64,000 nt of DNA, taken from NCBI RefSeq assembly GCF_002042885.1, contig NZ_MVFY01000004.1:124001-188000 (forward strand), read 5' to 3'. Positions 45,602 to 55,066 of the stretch are shown here, in pieces. Position 1 is the stretch's first letter. Every line of letters starts with the position of its first letter. The position numbers and the translations under genes are program-made. Below the pieces are notes generated by a model. That model had not been told where the DNA came from, ran no database searches, and was given only the letters and a program-made list of their open reading frames with translations. The DNA is from Citrobacter portucalensis. Its GTDB lineage: Bacteria; Pseudomonadota; Gammaproteobacteria; Enterobacterales; Enterobacteriaceae.

Positions 45602-46543
45602 ATGACAGCACAGTACAGTGAACTGAGAGTGATTGATTCTCACACCGGCGGTGAACCCACTCGCCTGGTCATCGACGGCTTTCCGGATCTGGGAACGGGG
45701 AACATGAGCGAGCGTCGCGAGCGCTTTTCCCGCGACTACGACGACTGGCGTAAAGCCATTATTCTTGAGCCACGCGGTAACGACGTTCTGGTCGGTGCAT
45801 TGCTCTGTGAACCGGTTTCGCCACAGGCCACGGCGGGAGTTATCTTCTTTAACAACTGCGGCTTTCTGAACATGTGCGGTCACGGCACCATCGGGCTGAT
45901 TGCCTCGCTGGCATGGCTTGGACGCATTCAACCCGGTAAACATCTGATTGAAACGCCGGTGGGCGATGTGACCGCCGCGCTGCACGAAGACGGCAGCGTC
46001 TCGGTCGAAAACGTGCCGGCCTACCGCTGGCGTAAGCAGGTACAGGTTGAAACCATCCACGGTACGGTAACGGGTGATATCGCCTGGGGCGGCAACTGGT
46101 TCTTCCTCGTCAACGATCATCCGTTCGCGGTCTCGCCGGAAAAGATCCCTGAATTGACGGAGTACGCATGGGCAATCCGTGAAGGGTTAGATCGTGCAGG
46201 CATCCGTGGCGAACATGACGGCATTATCGATCACATCGAACTGTTTGCAGAAGATGATCGCGCGGACAGCCGCAGCTTTGTACTCTGCCCCGGTAAAGCC
46301 TGGGATCGATCGCCCTGCGGCACCGGCACCAGCGCTAAGCTGGCCTGTCTGGCAGAGGACGGAAAACTCAAATCCGGAGAATCCTGGCGGCAGGCGAGCA
46401 TCATCGGCAGCGAATTTACGGCGCATTTCGTGCCGCATGGCGACAAGATCGTCCCGACGATCCGCGGAGAGGCATGGGTCTGTGGTGATAACAAGCTGAT
46501 CCTCAATCCTGAAGATCCGTTCTGCTGGGGGATCTCGCTGTGA
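45602..46543 (+). CDS. lhpA: 4-Hydroxyproline 2-epimerase
   Basis: A 313-residue proline racemase-fold enzyme. Both catalytic cysteines are present: C92 in NMCGHGTIG and C239 in [12 protein letters not shown]. Two Cys mark a racemase/epimerase; the trans-3-hydroxyproline dehydratase relatives have Thr instead of one Cys. It inverts trans-4-hydroxy-L-proline to cis-4-hydroxy-D-proline, the first step of the pathway, in the cytoplasm. The substrate-pocket [12 protein letters not shown] and the ending DPFCWGISL suit the 4-hydroxyproline group. It overlaps the next gene by four bases (GTGA), starting the rightward operon of epimerase and dehydrogenase subunits. Confidence 0.93.
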   Translation: MTAQYSELRVIDSHTGGEPTRLVIDGFPDLGTGNMSERRERFSRDYDDWRKAIILEPRGNDVLVGALLCEPVSPQATAGVIFFNNCGFLNMCGHGTIGLIASLAWLGRIQPGKHLIETPVGDVTAALHEDGSVSVENVPAYRWRKQVQVETIHGTVTGDIAWGGNWFFLVNDHPFAVSPEKIPELTEYAWAIREGLDRAGIRGEHDGIIDHIELFAEDDRADSRSFVLCPGKAWDRSPCGTGTSAKLACLAEDGKLKSGESWRQASIIGSEFTAHFVPHGDKIVPTIRGEAWVCGDNKLILNPEDPFCWGISL

Positions 46544-47643
46544 TCGAAAGTGACGTCATCGTCATCGGTGCCGGGATTATCGGGGCCGCCTGCGCCTGGC
46601 AACTGGCCGCTCGCGGACAGAGAGTCACGCTGGTCGATGACGGCAATGCGGGCGCGACGGCGGCGGGTATGGGTCACCTGGTGTGCATGGATGACGATCC
46701 TGCGGAGCTCGCACTCTCCGCCTGGTCTCTGGCAAGCTGGCGCAAACTGACACCCCGGATGCCGGAAAGCTGTGCCTGGCGCGGATGCGGCACGCTGTGG
46801 CTGGCGGAAACGCCGCAAGAGCTTGCGCTGGCAGAAGAAAAAAAACAACGAATGGCACAATACCAGGTTGTCAGCGAAATGCAGACCCGCGATCGGCTTG
46901 CCGCGCGCGAACCGCTGCTCACCACCGGACTCACTGGCGGGCTGTGGGTCCCCGGCGACGGGATAGTTTACGCCCCAAACGTCGCCCGCTGGTTTATTAA
47001 CGATGCCGATCTAACGCACCTTCGGGATAGCGCCCTCACTGTTGATGCCCCTTACGTCACCCTACACAGCGGCAAACGACTGCGCGCGCGCGCCATCGTC
47101 ATCGCCAGCGGTCTGGGTGCCAACACGCTGCTGGGTGAAAACTGGCTCAGACCCAAAAAAGGTCAGTTGGCGATCACCGACCGCTACGGCCCCTTGCTCA
47201 GCCACCAGCTGGTAGAGTTGGGATACGGTGCCAGCGCCCATGCAGGCGGCACCTCAGTGGCATTTAACATTCAGCCACGCCCCACCGGACAGTTGCTGAT
47301 TGGCTCCTCCCGCCAGTTTGATAACACCGACCGCGAGGTTGACCTCCCCCTGCTGGCACAGATGCTGGCGCGAGCGCGCCATTTTTTACCCTCTCTGGAG
47401 ACGCTAAATATCATCCGTTGCTGGAGTGGTTTTCGCGCGGCATCGGCTGACGGCAACCCGCTGATTGGCCCACATCCTGCGCGTCCGGGTATCTGGCTGG
47501 CGCTGGGACATGAAGGACTGGGCGTCACAACCGCGCCAGCAACCGCCGAGTTACTTTGCGCCCAGATCCTTGGCGAGCGCCCGGCGGTGTCCCCGGATGC
47601 CTGGCTCCCCGCTCGCCTGCACAAGCAGGAGGCCATCGCATGA
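46540..47643 (+). CDS. D-hydroxyproline dehydrogenase, FAD/DAO-domain beta subunit
   Basis: A 367-residue D-amino-acid-oxidase-type flavoprotein. The Rossmann motif is [19 protein letters not shown] (residues 6-24) and the C-terminal [21 protein letters not shown] with [11 protein letters not shown] matches the DAO/HcnC family. With the following small [2Fe-2S] protein and the HcnB-like flavoprotein it should form the heteromeric D-hydroxyproline dehydrogenase that oxidises cis-4-hydroxy-D-proline to 1-pyrroline-4-hydroxy-2-carboxylate. GTG start at 46540 overlaps the epimerase stop. Confidence 0.88.
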   Translation: MIESDVIVIGAGIIGAACAWQLAARGQRVTLVDDGNAGATAAGMGHLVCMDDDPAELALSAWSLASWRKLTPRMPESCAWRGCGTLWLAETPQELALAEEKKQRMAQYQVVSEMQTRDRLAAREPLLTTGLTGGLWVPGDGIVYAPNVARWFINDADLTHLRDSALTVDAPYVTLHSGKRLRARAIVIASGLGANTLLGENWLRPKKGQLAITDRYGPLLSHQLVELGYGASAHAGGTSVAFNIQPRPTGQLLIGSSRQFDNTDREVDLPLLAQMLARARHFLPSLETLNIIRCWSGFRAASADGNPLIGPHPARPGIWLALGHEGLGVTTAPATAELLCAQILGERPAVSPDAWLPARLHKQEAIA

Positions 47644-47894
47644 CAACCCTGAACGTAATTATCGACGGCCAGACCTGTGAGGTTCCCGTCGGAATGAGTA
47701 TTGCAGCAGCACTGGTCCTGGTGGGCAACGGCGTGACCCGTCGTTCGGTGAGTGGTCAACTGCGCGCGCCCTTCTGCGGAATGGGGGTGTGTCAGGAGTG
47801 CCGCGTCACGGTGAACGGGCACCGGGTACTGGCCTGCCAGACGGAATGCCAGCCCGAAATGGTGATTGAAAGGAGCCATCATGCAAAGCGTTGA
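47640..47894 (+). CDS. D-hydroxyproline dehydrogenase, [2Fe-2S] gamma subunit
   Basis: An 84-residue ferredoxin-like protein of the HcnA/SoxD type, with four cysteines in FCGMGVCQECRVTVNGHRVLAC, the pattern of a [2Fe-2S] domain. It starts with ATG at 47640, overlapping the TGA of the beta subunit (ATGA), and overlaps the alpha subunit start by 14 bases, so the three subunits are translated in a coupled way. It passes electrons between flavins or to the respiratory chain. Confidence 0.88.
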   Translation: MTTLNVIIDGQTCEVPVGMSIAAALVLVGNGVTRRSVSGQLRAPFCGMGVCQECRVTVNGHRVLACQTECQPEMVIERSHHAKR

Positions 47895-49137
47895 CAGTGA
47901 GATCCTGATCCTTGGCGCAGGGCCTGCCGGATTGTCGGCGGCACTGGCTGCCGCACGCTGTGGAAAATTGGTGATAATCCTTGATGATAACCCGCGCCCC
48001 GGCGGGCAAATCTGGCGCGACGGGCCGCAGGTTTCGCTCCCCCGGCACGCCAGGCGGCTTCGTCAGGCGGTAGCTGAACATCCCAACATCACACTGCTGA
48101 GCGGTGCCCGGCTAATTGCCCGCCCCACCCCACATTCCGTAGTCTTTGAAACCGCAGGCGACTGCGGCGAAATCCGCTGGCAGCGGCTGATTTTATGCTG
48201 CGGCGCCAGAGAACTCTCGCTGCCTTTTCCCGGCTGGACGCTACCCAATGTGACGGGGGCCGGAGGCCTGCAGGCGCAGATAAAACATGGCCTGCAACTC
48301 AAGGGGGAACGCGTGGTCATTGCAGGCAGCGGTCCTCTTCTGCTGGCGGTCGCCAGTACAGTGAAACGCGCTGGCGGGAATATTGTCGCCATCATCGAAC
48401 AGGCCCCGATGAGCGCACTGGCCCGTTTCGCAACCGGGCTATGGCGCTGGCCTGAAAAATTGCGTCAGTTCGGCGAGCTCTTTCCAGCCCGCTATCATCC
48501 GGCAAGCCAGGTCATCCAAGCGCAGGGTGATACCTGTCTGCAGTCAGTGACCGTGCGCCACCAGGGGCAAACCCGGGAGATCGTCTGCGACAGGCTGGCC
48601 ATTGGCTATGGGCTGGTACCGAATATAGAACCTGCCGCAATCTTTGGCTGCAAAACAGAAAATCAGGCTATTTGGGTCGACGCGGAGCAACGCACCAGCG
48701 TGCAGGATATCTATGCGGCAGGAGAATGCACCGGCTTTGGCGGCAGCGAGCTGGCGTTAGCCGAGGGAGAAATTGCCGGCTACGCCGCCGCAAATTGTCC
48801 GCAAAAGGCCCAAAGCGCCATCTCCGCGCGCACCCGCTGGCAGCGTTTTGCCCAGGCGTTGCATACGACGTTTGCGCTGCCGGAGTCGCTAAAAGCCGCG
48901 ACCACCGCGGATACGCTACTCTGCCGTTGTGAGGATATTCGTTGTGGCGACGTGCAAAACGCCGAAAGCTGGCAGGCTGCAAAGCTCGCCTCACGCTGTG
49001 GAATGGGGGCCTGTCAGGGGAAAGTCTGCGCCACCAGCGCCCGCTGGCTGTACGGCTGGCCGCTGCCGCAGCCGCGCGAACCGCTCTCCCCCGCTCGTGT
49101 CGACACGCTTATCCATCTCGCAAAGCCAGAGGGCTGA
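47881..49137 (+). CDS. D-hydroxyproline dehydrogenase, HcnB-like alpha subunit
   Basis: A 418-residue pyridine-nucleotide-disulfide oxidoreductase-type flavoprotein. The FAD motif is ILGAGPAGLSAALAAARCGK (residues 11-30), the second Rossmann motif is VVIAGSGPLLLAVAS, and the FAD Asp segment is YAAGECTGFGGSELALAEG. At the C-terminus (about 345-395) a BFD-type [2Fe-2S] site appears as LLCRCEDI and CGMGACQGKVC. The ATG at 47881 follows AAAGGAG. It is the last gene of the rightward operon and ends at a strong terminator. Confidence 0.88.
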   Translation: MQSVDSEILILGAGPAGLSAALAAARCGKLVIILDDNPRPGGQIWRDGPQVSLPRHARRLRQAVAEHPNITLLSGARLIARPTPHSVVFETAGDCGEIRWQRLILCCGARELSLPFPGWTLPNVTGAGGLQAQIKHGLQLKGERVVIAGSGPLLLAVASTVKRAGGNIVAIIEQAPMSALARFATGLWRWPEKLRQFGELFPARYHPASQVIQAQGDTCLQSVTVRHQGQTREIVCDRLAIGYGLVPNIEPAAIFGCKTENQAIWVDAEQRTSVQDIYAAGECTGFGGSELALAEGEIAGYAAANCPQKAQSAISARTRWQRFAQALHTTFALPESLKAATTADTLLCRCEDIRCGDVQNAESWQAAKLASRCGMGACQGKVCATSARWLYGWPLPQPREPLSPARVDTLIHLAKPEG

Positions 49138-49148
49138 TGGTCAGGTAT

Positions 49149-49173
49149 AAAGGCGCCCACTGGCGCCTTTTTT
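49149..49173. terminator. Intrinsic terminator after the hydroxyproline operon
   Basis: AAAGGCGCC-CACT-GGCGCC followed by TTTTTT; a short GC-rich stem 12 bases past the stop codon. It closes the catabolic cluster and marks the left border of the defence island. Confidence 0.85.
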
Positions 49174-49627
49174 AATGTGGTGTATCCGTAGACCGTTTCG
49201 TCAAAGGGAATAATTTTTATCTTCACCCATATCTATTTCGCTCTGTGTATTGGGAACCGAGCATCCTATTTCTGCCAAACATTCAAAAATATAAAGGGAA
49301 TGTAATGCATATTTAAAATATGATAAACCCAACACTTCAAATTACCGATATTGCTTTTATTAACAAGCAGAAACCAGCATAACACCCCAGGAAATAATCT
49401 TTTCTTTTCGTATAGTTAGAAAAATAACACTTACTAAAGCAAGGTTTATTCTTATACCCCCCCCTATGAATAAGCATGAATAACTAAAAAATAATATGGC
49501 GAAAAAAGTTTTTCATTTAATCTGCGAATTCGATAATGAATATTGTTTTTAGTGTTGGCCGAAATAGACACAGCAATGCTTGATTAAGTGATATTTTGCG
49601 AGCATCATCGCAATTATTTACCCGAAA
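49174..49627. other. AT-rich border of the defence island
   Basis: A 454-base AT-rich gap with no gene visible. It includes an uninterrupted run of eight C at 49457-49464, unusual in such AT-rich DNA, about 165 bases before the next start codon. The promoter of the first endonuclease gene must lie here. Confidence 0.6.
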
Positions 49628-50509
49628 ATGAAATCAATGACTTCCAGTAAATCCCTGCAACAGGCAATTGCCGACATCACCATCTGGCGTAAAGGCGAGC
49701 AGCGCGCGCCGCACAAGCCCCTACTGCTGCTTCACGTGCTGGCGGGGTATCAGCAGGGTCACGGTCGCCTGTTTGACTACGGGTCGGAAGTTCGCGACTC
49801 GTTGCATAGCCTGCTGGAGCGATTTGGGCCACAGCGCGCGCAGTACCGCCCCGATATGCCCTTCTGGCGCTTACAGGGAGATAGGTTCTGGGAACTACAA
49901 AACGCCGAGCATTGCTCAACATCCGGCAGCAGCAAACAGCCCCCCGCCGGAGAACTGGTGACGCATAACGTTGCCGGAGGTTTTGATGAACAGCATTTTG
50001 CCCTGCTGAAAAAGAGCAAAAACCTCATTAACACCCTGGCACAGCAAATTCTCGAGGCTCACTTCACCGAAAGCATCCAGGAAGAGATCGCGGATGAACT
50101 GGGATTTGATATCCTGCAAATCCGCAAACAGCGGGCCCCATTGTTCCGCCAGCAGGTTCTGCGTGCCTATAACTATGAATGCGCCATCTGCGGCTTCAAT
50201 ATGCGCCACGACAGCACCTCAGTCGCCCTGGAAGCCGCCCATATCAAATGGAAACAGCACGGCGGCCCATGCGAGATTTCAAACGGCCTGGCGCTGTGTG
50301 CAATTCATCATAAAGCCTTTGATAAAGGTTCGATTGGGCTGGATGAAAGTATGCGGGTACGAATTTCGTCTGCAGTAAATGGCAGTAATATTGTCTCCAG
50401 GCTATTTTGGGACTTTTCAGGAGTTCAGATTCATCTTCCAAAAAATAAAGAGGACTATCCTCAAGACAAATTTATTGAGTGGCATCAACAAGAAGTTTTC
50501 AGGACATAA
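49628..50509 (+). CDS. SBD-HNH endonuclease (phosphorothioate-dependent type IV restriction-like)
   Basis: A 293-residue protein. The N-terminal part resembles the sulfur-binding domain of ScoMcrA-type enzymes: RAPHKPLLLLHVL (residues 26-38) and YRPDMPFWRLQGDRFWEL (73-90). The C-terminal half (about 175-265) is an HNH nuclease with zinc ligands C185 and C188 (YECAICGF), C224 and H227, the general base in AAHIKW (H205), and NGLALCAIHH as the N and H part. Such proteins cut DNA carrying phosphorothioate or methylcytosine modification from foreign sources. The start is uncertain (49628 or 49637), with no good ribosome site. A second HNH gene follows within 28 bases. Confidence 0.85.
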   Translation: MKSMTSSKSLQQAIADITIWRKGEQRAPHKPLLLLHVLAGYQQGHGRLFDYGSEVRDSLHSLLERFGPQRAQYRPDMPFWRLQGDRFWELQNAEHCSTSGSSKQPPAGELVTHNVAGGFDEQHFALLKKSKNLINTLAQQILEAHFTESIQEEIADELGFDILQIRKQRAPLFRQQVLRAYNYECAICGFNMRHDSTSVALEAAHIKWKQHGGPCEISNGLALCAIHHKAFDKGSIGLDESMRVRISSAVNGSNIVSRLFWDFSGVQIHLPKNKEDYPQDKFIEWHQQEVFRT

Positions 50510-50537
50510 AAATATTAATCCATTGATGGTGATCAAC

Positions 50538-51221
50538 ATGTCGTTTCCAAGTTATAAAGAGATAGAAATCCCCCTGCTTTTAAATATTTACACCAGAGGG
50601 GGAGAAGTAAGTTCCTCCTCATGTTACGAGCCGTTGGGCAAAGAGTTCGGCCTGACAAACGAAGAAATGAACATGTTACTCCCTGATGATACTAATCGCC
50701 CTCAATGGAACAACATGGTCCAATGGGCGAGAAAAAAGCTTGTTGACTACAAGTATCTCCACAATGCAAAAGAATCAGGCCTTGGTGTCTGGAAGCTCAC
50801 GCCAGATGGCATCAAAAAGGCAGAATCGCTTTCCACCCGATTAAATATCGATTATCCAGATGATGTTCCAGAAACCTTTTACGAAGGTGCCGTAAAGCAA
50901 ATCAAAGTAAACAAATACGAACGTAGTAAAACGGCAAGAGACAAATGCATAGATCATTACGGCTGTCAGTGCAGCGTGTGCAATATGGATTTTGAGGAAA
51001 CATATGGTGAAACCGGGAAGGACTATATTCACGTCCACCATATTACTCCGCTGTCTGATATTGGAGAGCGCTACAAACTGGATCCCGTAAAAGACCTTCG
51101 CCCTGTCTGCCCCAATTGCCATGCCATGATCCACAGACAAAAACCCTCACTCACTATTGAGGCATTAAAAACCTTAATGAAAAAAGCACAAAAACAGGAA
51201 CAAGTGAGTACTGCCTGTTAA
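50538..51221 (+). CDS. Mrr_N-HNH endonuclease
   Basis: A 227-residue protein. Residues 1-95 form a winged-helix Mrr N-terminal domain (PSYKEIEIPLLLNIYTRGGEVS, WNNMVQWARKKLVDYKYL, GVWKLTPDG), like the DNA-binding part of E. coli Mrr. Residues 130-215 form an HNH nuclease with C145/C148, HVHHITPLSDIG (H167, H168), and C191/C194/H195/H199. The ATG at 50538 has GGTG six bases upstream; the frame stays open 53 codons further into the preceding gene without support. It lies directly before hsdR, where E. coli keeps mrr, so it looks like an mrr counterpart with the nuclease domain replaced. It is presumably a modification-dependent (type IV) enzyme. Base composition is lower in GC than hsdR. Confidence 0.8.
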   Translation: MSFPSYKEIEIPLLLNIYTRGGEVSSSSCYEPLGKEFGLTNEEMNMLLPDDTNRPQWNNMVQWARKKLVDYKYLHNAKESGLGVWKLTPDGIKKAESLSTRLNIDYPDDVPETFYEGAVKQIKVNKYERSKTARDKCIDHYGCQCSVCNMDFEETYGETGKDYIHVHHITPLSDIGERYKLDPVKDLRPVCPNCHAMIHRQKPSLTIEALKTLMKKAQKQEQVSTAC

Positions 51222-51399
51222 ACACAGAACAATAAGTGGGGCAGGAAGTTGATAACATACTTACAAAATAGTGAGTTACATTAAATTCTGACGATTGAAT
51301 GTACAACTGGAGAGAGGTAGCATGCACTGATGCCTCCTCCATTAACGGATTATCCTAATACGTCAGCATCCCAAAGGCTGGCCTGAACGCGGAACGTGC

Positions 51400-54300
51400 A
51401 TGAACAAATCCAACTTCGATTTCCTGAAAGGCGTAAACGATTTCACTTACGCCATTGCCTGCGCGGCGGAAAACAACTACCCCGACGACCCGAATACGAC
51501 ACTGGTAAAAATGCGCATGTTTGGCGAAGCGACGGCCAAACACCTGGGGTTATTACTGGATATTCCTCCCTGCGAAAACCAGCACGACCTGCTGCGTGAG
51601 CTGGGCAAAATCGCCTTCATTGACGACAGCATTCTTTCCGTTTTCCATAAGCTGCGCCGTATCGGTAATCAGGCCGTTCACGAATACCATAACGATCTCG
51701 ATGATGCCCAGATGTGTCTGCGCCTCGGATTCCGTCTTGCCGTTTGGTACTACCGGCTGGTGACCAAAGATTACGATTTCCCGGTGCCAACGTTTGTGAT
51801 GCCTGAACACGGCGAGGATCGCTACCACGCCGAGGTTCTCACTCTCAAACAACAGCTGGAGCAGCAGACACAGGAAAAAGTACACAGCCAGGCCGAGCTG
51901 GAAGCTCAGCAGCAAAGACTGGTTGCGCTCAACGGCTACATTGCCATCCTTGAGGGCAAACAGCAGGAAACCGAAGCCCAGACCAAAGCCCGCGTGGCTG
52001 CCCTGGAAGCACAGCTCGCTGCCAAAAATGCCGAGTTAGCAAAACAGACCGAGCAGGAACGTAAGGCCTATCACAAAGAGATCACCGACCAGGCTATCAA
52101 GCGCACGCTGAATCTCAGCGAAGAAGAGAGTCGCTTCCTGATTGACGCCCAGTTGCGTAAAGCGGGCTGGCAGGCTGATAGCAAAACGTTACGCTTTGCC
52201 AAAGGCGCTCGCCCGGAACCCGGCGTCAACAAAGCGATAGCCGAATGGCCGACCGGTACAGATGAAACGGGTAAAACAGGCTTTGCCGATTACGTGCTGT
52301 TCGTTGGCCTTAAGCCCATTGCCGTCGTTGAAGCTAAACGCAAAAATACCGATGTACCCAGCAAGCTCAATGAATCTTACCGCTACAGCAAATACTTCGA
52401 TAACGCCTTCTTACGCGACACGCTGCTGGAGCACTACGCTCCCGACGACGTACACGAAGCCGTGCCCGAGTATGAAATCAGCTGGCAGGACACCAGCGGT
52501 AAACAGCGCTTTAAAATCCCTTTCTGCTACTCCACCAACGGGCGCGAATACCGCGCGGCGATGAAGACCAAAAGCGGCATCTGGTATCGCGACGTCCGCC
52601 ACACCACCAACATGTCAAAAGCGCTGCCGGAATGGCATCGCCCGGAAGAGCTGCTGGATATGCTGGGCAGCGACCCGCAGAAACAAAACCAGTGGTTTGC
52701 TGAAAACCCCGGAATGAGCGAACTCGGCCTGCGCTATTACCAGGAAGATGCCGTCCGTGCGGTAGAAAAGGCTATCGTTAACGGCCAGCAAGAAATTCTG
52801 CTGGCGATGGCGACCGGTACCGGTAAAACCCGTACCGCCATCGCCCTGATGTTCCGCCTGATCCAGTCGCAGCGTTTCAAACGCGTGCTGTTCCTAGTCG
52901 ACCGTCGCTCGCTCGGCGAGCAGGCGCTGGGGTCGTTTGAAGACACACGCATTAACGGCGATACCTTTAACAGCATTTTTGATATCAAAGGCTTGACCGA
53001 CAAATTCCCGGAAGACAGCACCAAAATTCACGTCGCCACGGTGCAGTCACTGGTCAAACGCACGCTGCAATCTGATGAACCGATGCCAGTCGGCCGCTAC
53101 GACTGTATCGTCGTCGATGAAGCGCACCGCGGCTACATTCTCGATAAAGAGCAGACCGAAGGCGAGCTGCAGTTCCGCAGTCAGCTGGATTACGTTTCCG
53201 CCTACCGTCGCATTCTCGATCACTTCGATGCGGTAAAAATTGCCCTGACCGCCACGCCAGCGCTGCACACGGTCGATATTTTCGGCGAGCCGGTTTACCG
53301 CTACACCTACCGTACGGCGGTGATCGACGGCTACTTGATTGACCAGGATCCGCCGATTAAGATCGTCACCCGCAACGCGCAGGATGGGGTCTATCTTTCC
53401 GAGGGTGAACAGGTGGAACGCCTGAACCCGCAGGGCGAGCTGATCAACGACACATTGGCTGACGATCAGGATTTTGAGGTCGCTGATTTTAACCGTGGCC
53501 TGGTGATCCCGGCGTTTAACCGCGCGGTATGCGGTGAGCTGACCAAATACCTGGATCCCACCGGGCAGCAAAAAACGCTGGTGTTCTGCGTCACCAACGC
53601 CCATGCCGATATGGTGGTGGACGAGCTGCGCACCGCGTTTAAGAAAAAGTACCCGCAGCTGGAACACGACGCGATCATCAAGATCACTGGTGACGCCGAT
53701 AAAGACGCGAAGAAAGTGCAAAGCATGATCGTCCGCTTCAACAAAGAGCGGCTGCCGAATATCGTGGTCACCGTCGATCTGCTGACCACCGGCGTGGATA
53801 TTCCGTCTATCTGTAATATTGTGTTCCTGCGCAAAGTCAAAAGCCGCATTCTCTACGAGCAGATGAAGGGGCGCGCCACGCGTCTGTGCCCGTCAGTAGG
53901 GAAAACCAGCTTTAAGATTTTCGACTGCGTCGATATCTACAGCTCGCTGGAAAGCGTCGACACCATGCGTCCGGTGGTTGTGCGTCCGCAGGTGGAACTG
54001 CAAACGCTGGTCAACGAAATTACCGACTCAGAAACCTACAAAACCATCGAAGCGGATGGCCGCAGTTTTGCCGAACACAGCCATGAACAGCTGGTCGCCA
54101 AGCTGCAGCGAATCATCGGCCTCGCCACCTATAACCGCGATCGCAGCGAAACGGTGGATAAGCAGGTCCGCCGCCTGGACGAGCTATGCCTGGATGCCGC
54201 GGGCGTTAACTTCGGCGGCCTGGCCTCACGCCTGCGGGAAAAAGGGCCGCACTGGAGCGCCGAGATTTTCAATAAGCTTCCCGGCTTTATCGCCCGCCTC

Positions 54301-54909
54301 GAAAGGCTTAAAACCGATATCAACGCCCTGCGCGAGGCCCCTATTTTCCTCGATATTGACGATGAGGTGGTAAGCGTCAAATCGCTGTACGGCGATTACG
54401 ACACGCCGCAGGATTTCCTCGAAGCCTTCGATGCGCTGGTGCAACACGCTCCTAACGCCCAGCCGGCGCTGCAGGCGGTGATCAATCGCCCGCGCGACCT
54501 CACCCGTAAAGGGCTGGTGGAATTGCAGGAGTGGTTTGACCGCCAGCATTTTGAAGAGTCCTCCCTGCGCAGCGCGTGGAAAGCAACGCGCAATCAGGAT
54601 ATCGCCGCCAGGCTGATTGGCCATATCCGTCGTGCGGCGGTGGGCGATGCGCTCAAACCGTTCGACGAACGTGTCGACCACGCGCTGGCGCGTATCAAAG
54701 GCGAGAACGACTGGAGCGACGAACAGCTAAGCTGGCTCGACCGTTTAGCGCAGGCGCTAAAAGAGAAAGTGGTGCTCGACGACGACGTGTTCAAAACCGG
54801 CAATTTCCACCGCCGCGGCGGTAAGCCAATGTTACAACGCACCTTTGACGACAACCTCGACAGCGTGCTGGATAAGTTCAGCGATTACATCTGGGACGAA
54901 CTGGCTTAA
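51400..54909 (+). CDS. hsdR: Type I restriction enzyme, motor and nuclease subunit HsdR
   Basis: A 1169-residue HsdR of the EcoKI (type IA) family. A helical N-terminal part with a coiled-coil stretch (about 145-235) precedes the nuclease domain, with the catalytic EAK at residues 311-313 (VVEAKRKNTD). The SF2 motor has Walker A at 470-477 (MATGTGKT), DEAH at 573-576 (VVDEAHRG) and a helicase C part with VTVDLLTTGVDIP and QMKGRATRLCP. The C-terminal helical domain binds HsdM. HsdR2M2S1 translocates and cuts unmodified DNA. The frame is intact. It has its own upstream region and is separated from hsdM by 157 bases with REP units, as in the two-promoter EcoKI locus. Confidence 0.96.
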   Translation: MNKSNFDFLKGVNDFTYAIACAAENNYPDDPNTTLVKMRMFGEATAKHLGLLLDIPPCENQHDLLRELGKIAFIDDSILSVFHKLRRIGNQAVHEYHNDLDDAQMCLRLGFRLAVWYYRLVTKDYDFPVPTFVMPEHGEDRYHAEVLTLKQQLEQQTQEKVHSQAELEAQQQRLVALNGYIAILEGKQQETEAQTKARVAALEAQLAAKNAELAKQTEQERKAYHKEITDQAIKRTLNLSEEESRFLIDAQLRKAGWQADSKTLRFAKGARPEPGVNKAIAEWPTGTDETGKTGFADYVLFVGLKPIAVVEAKRKNTDVPSKLNESYRYSKYFDNAFLRDTLLEHYAPDDVHEAVPEYEISWQDTSGKQRFKIPFCYSTNGREYRAAMKTKSGIWYRDVRHTTNMSKALPEWHRPEELLDMLGSDPQKQNQWFAENPGMSELGLRYYQEDAVRAVEKAIVNGQQEILLAMATGTGKTRTAIALMFRLIQSQRFKRVLFLVDRRSLGEQALGSFEDTRINGDTFNSIFDIKGLTDKFPEDSTKIHVATVQSLVKRTLQSDEPMPVGRYDCIVVDEAHRGYILDKEQTEGELQFRSQLDYVSAYRRILDHFDAVKIALTATPALHTVDIFGEPVYRYTYRTAVIDGYLIDQDPPIKIVTRNAQDGVYLSEGEQVERLNPQGELINDTLADDQDFEVADFNRGLVIPAFNRAVCGELTKYLDPTGQQKTLVFCVTNAHADMVVDELRTAFKKKYPQLEHDAIIKITGDADKDAKKVQSMIVRFNKERLPNIVVTVDLLTTGVDIPSICNIVFLRKVKSRILYEQMKGRATRLCPSVGKTSFKIFDCVDIYSSLESVDTMRPVVVRPQVELQTLVNEITDSETYKTIEADGRSFAEHSHEQLVAKLQRIIGLATYNRDRSETVDKQVRRLDELCLDAAGVNFGGLASRLREKGPHWSAEIFNKLPGFIARLERLKTDINALREAPIFLDIDDEVVSVKSLYGDYDTPQDFLEAFDALVQHAPNAQPALQAVINRPRDLTRKGLVELQEWFDRQHFEESSLRSAWKATRNQDIAARLIGHIRRAAVGDALKPFDERVDHALARIKGENDWSDEQLSWLDRLAQALKEKVVLDDDVFKTGNFHRRGGKPMLQRTFDDNLDSVLDKFSDYIWDELA

Positions 54910-54924
54910 GAGGGTATCATCCCC

Positions 54925-55005
54925 GTTTTCGCCGGATGGCGGCGATGCCTTATCCGGCCTACAGGGTTACGTGTAGGCCTGATAAGCGAAGCGCCATCAG
55001 GCATT
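54925..55005. repeat. REP/BIME between hsdR and hsdM
   Basis: Two opposed REP units (gccggatggcggcgatgccttatccggcctacagggttacgtgtaggcctgataagcgaagcgccatcaggc) fill the gap after hsdR. Confidence 0.85.
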
Positions 55006-55066
55006 TGAAACGCTCAATCACTTTTGCGACCCACAATGGTGGTCGCCATGTCAAATGGGATCTTCA

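Noticed and set aside
49174-49627. Possible prophage or tRNA attachment site at the island border
   Set aside because: No tRNA gene, integrase or direct repeat pair is visible within the window.
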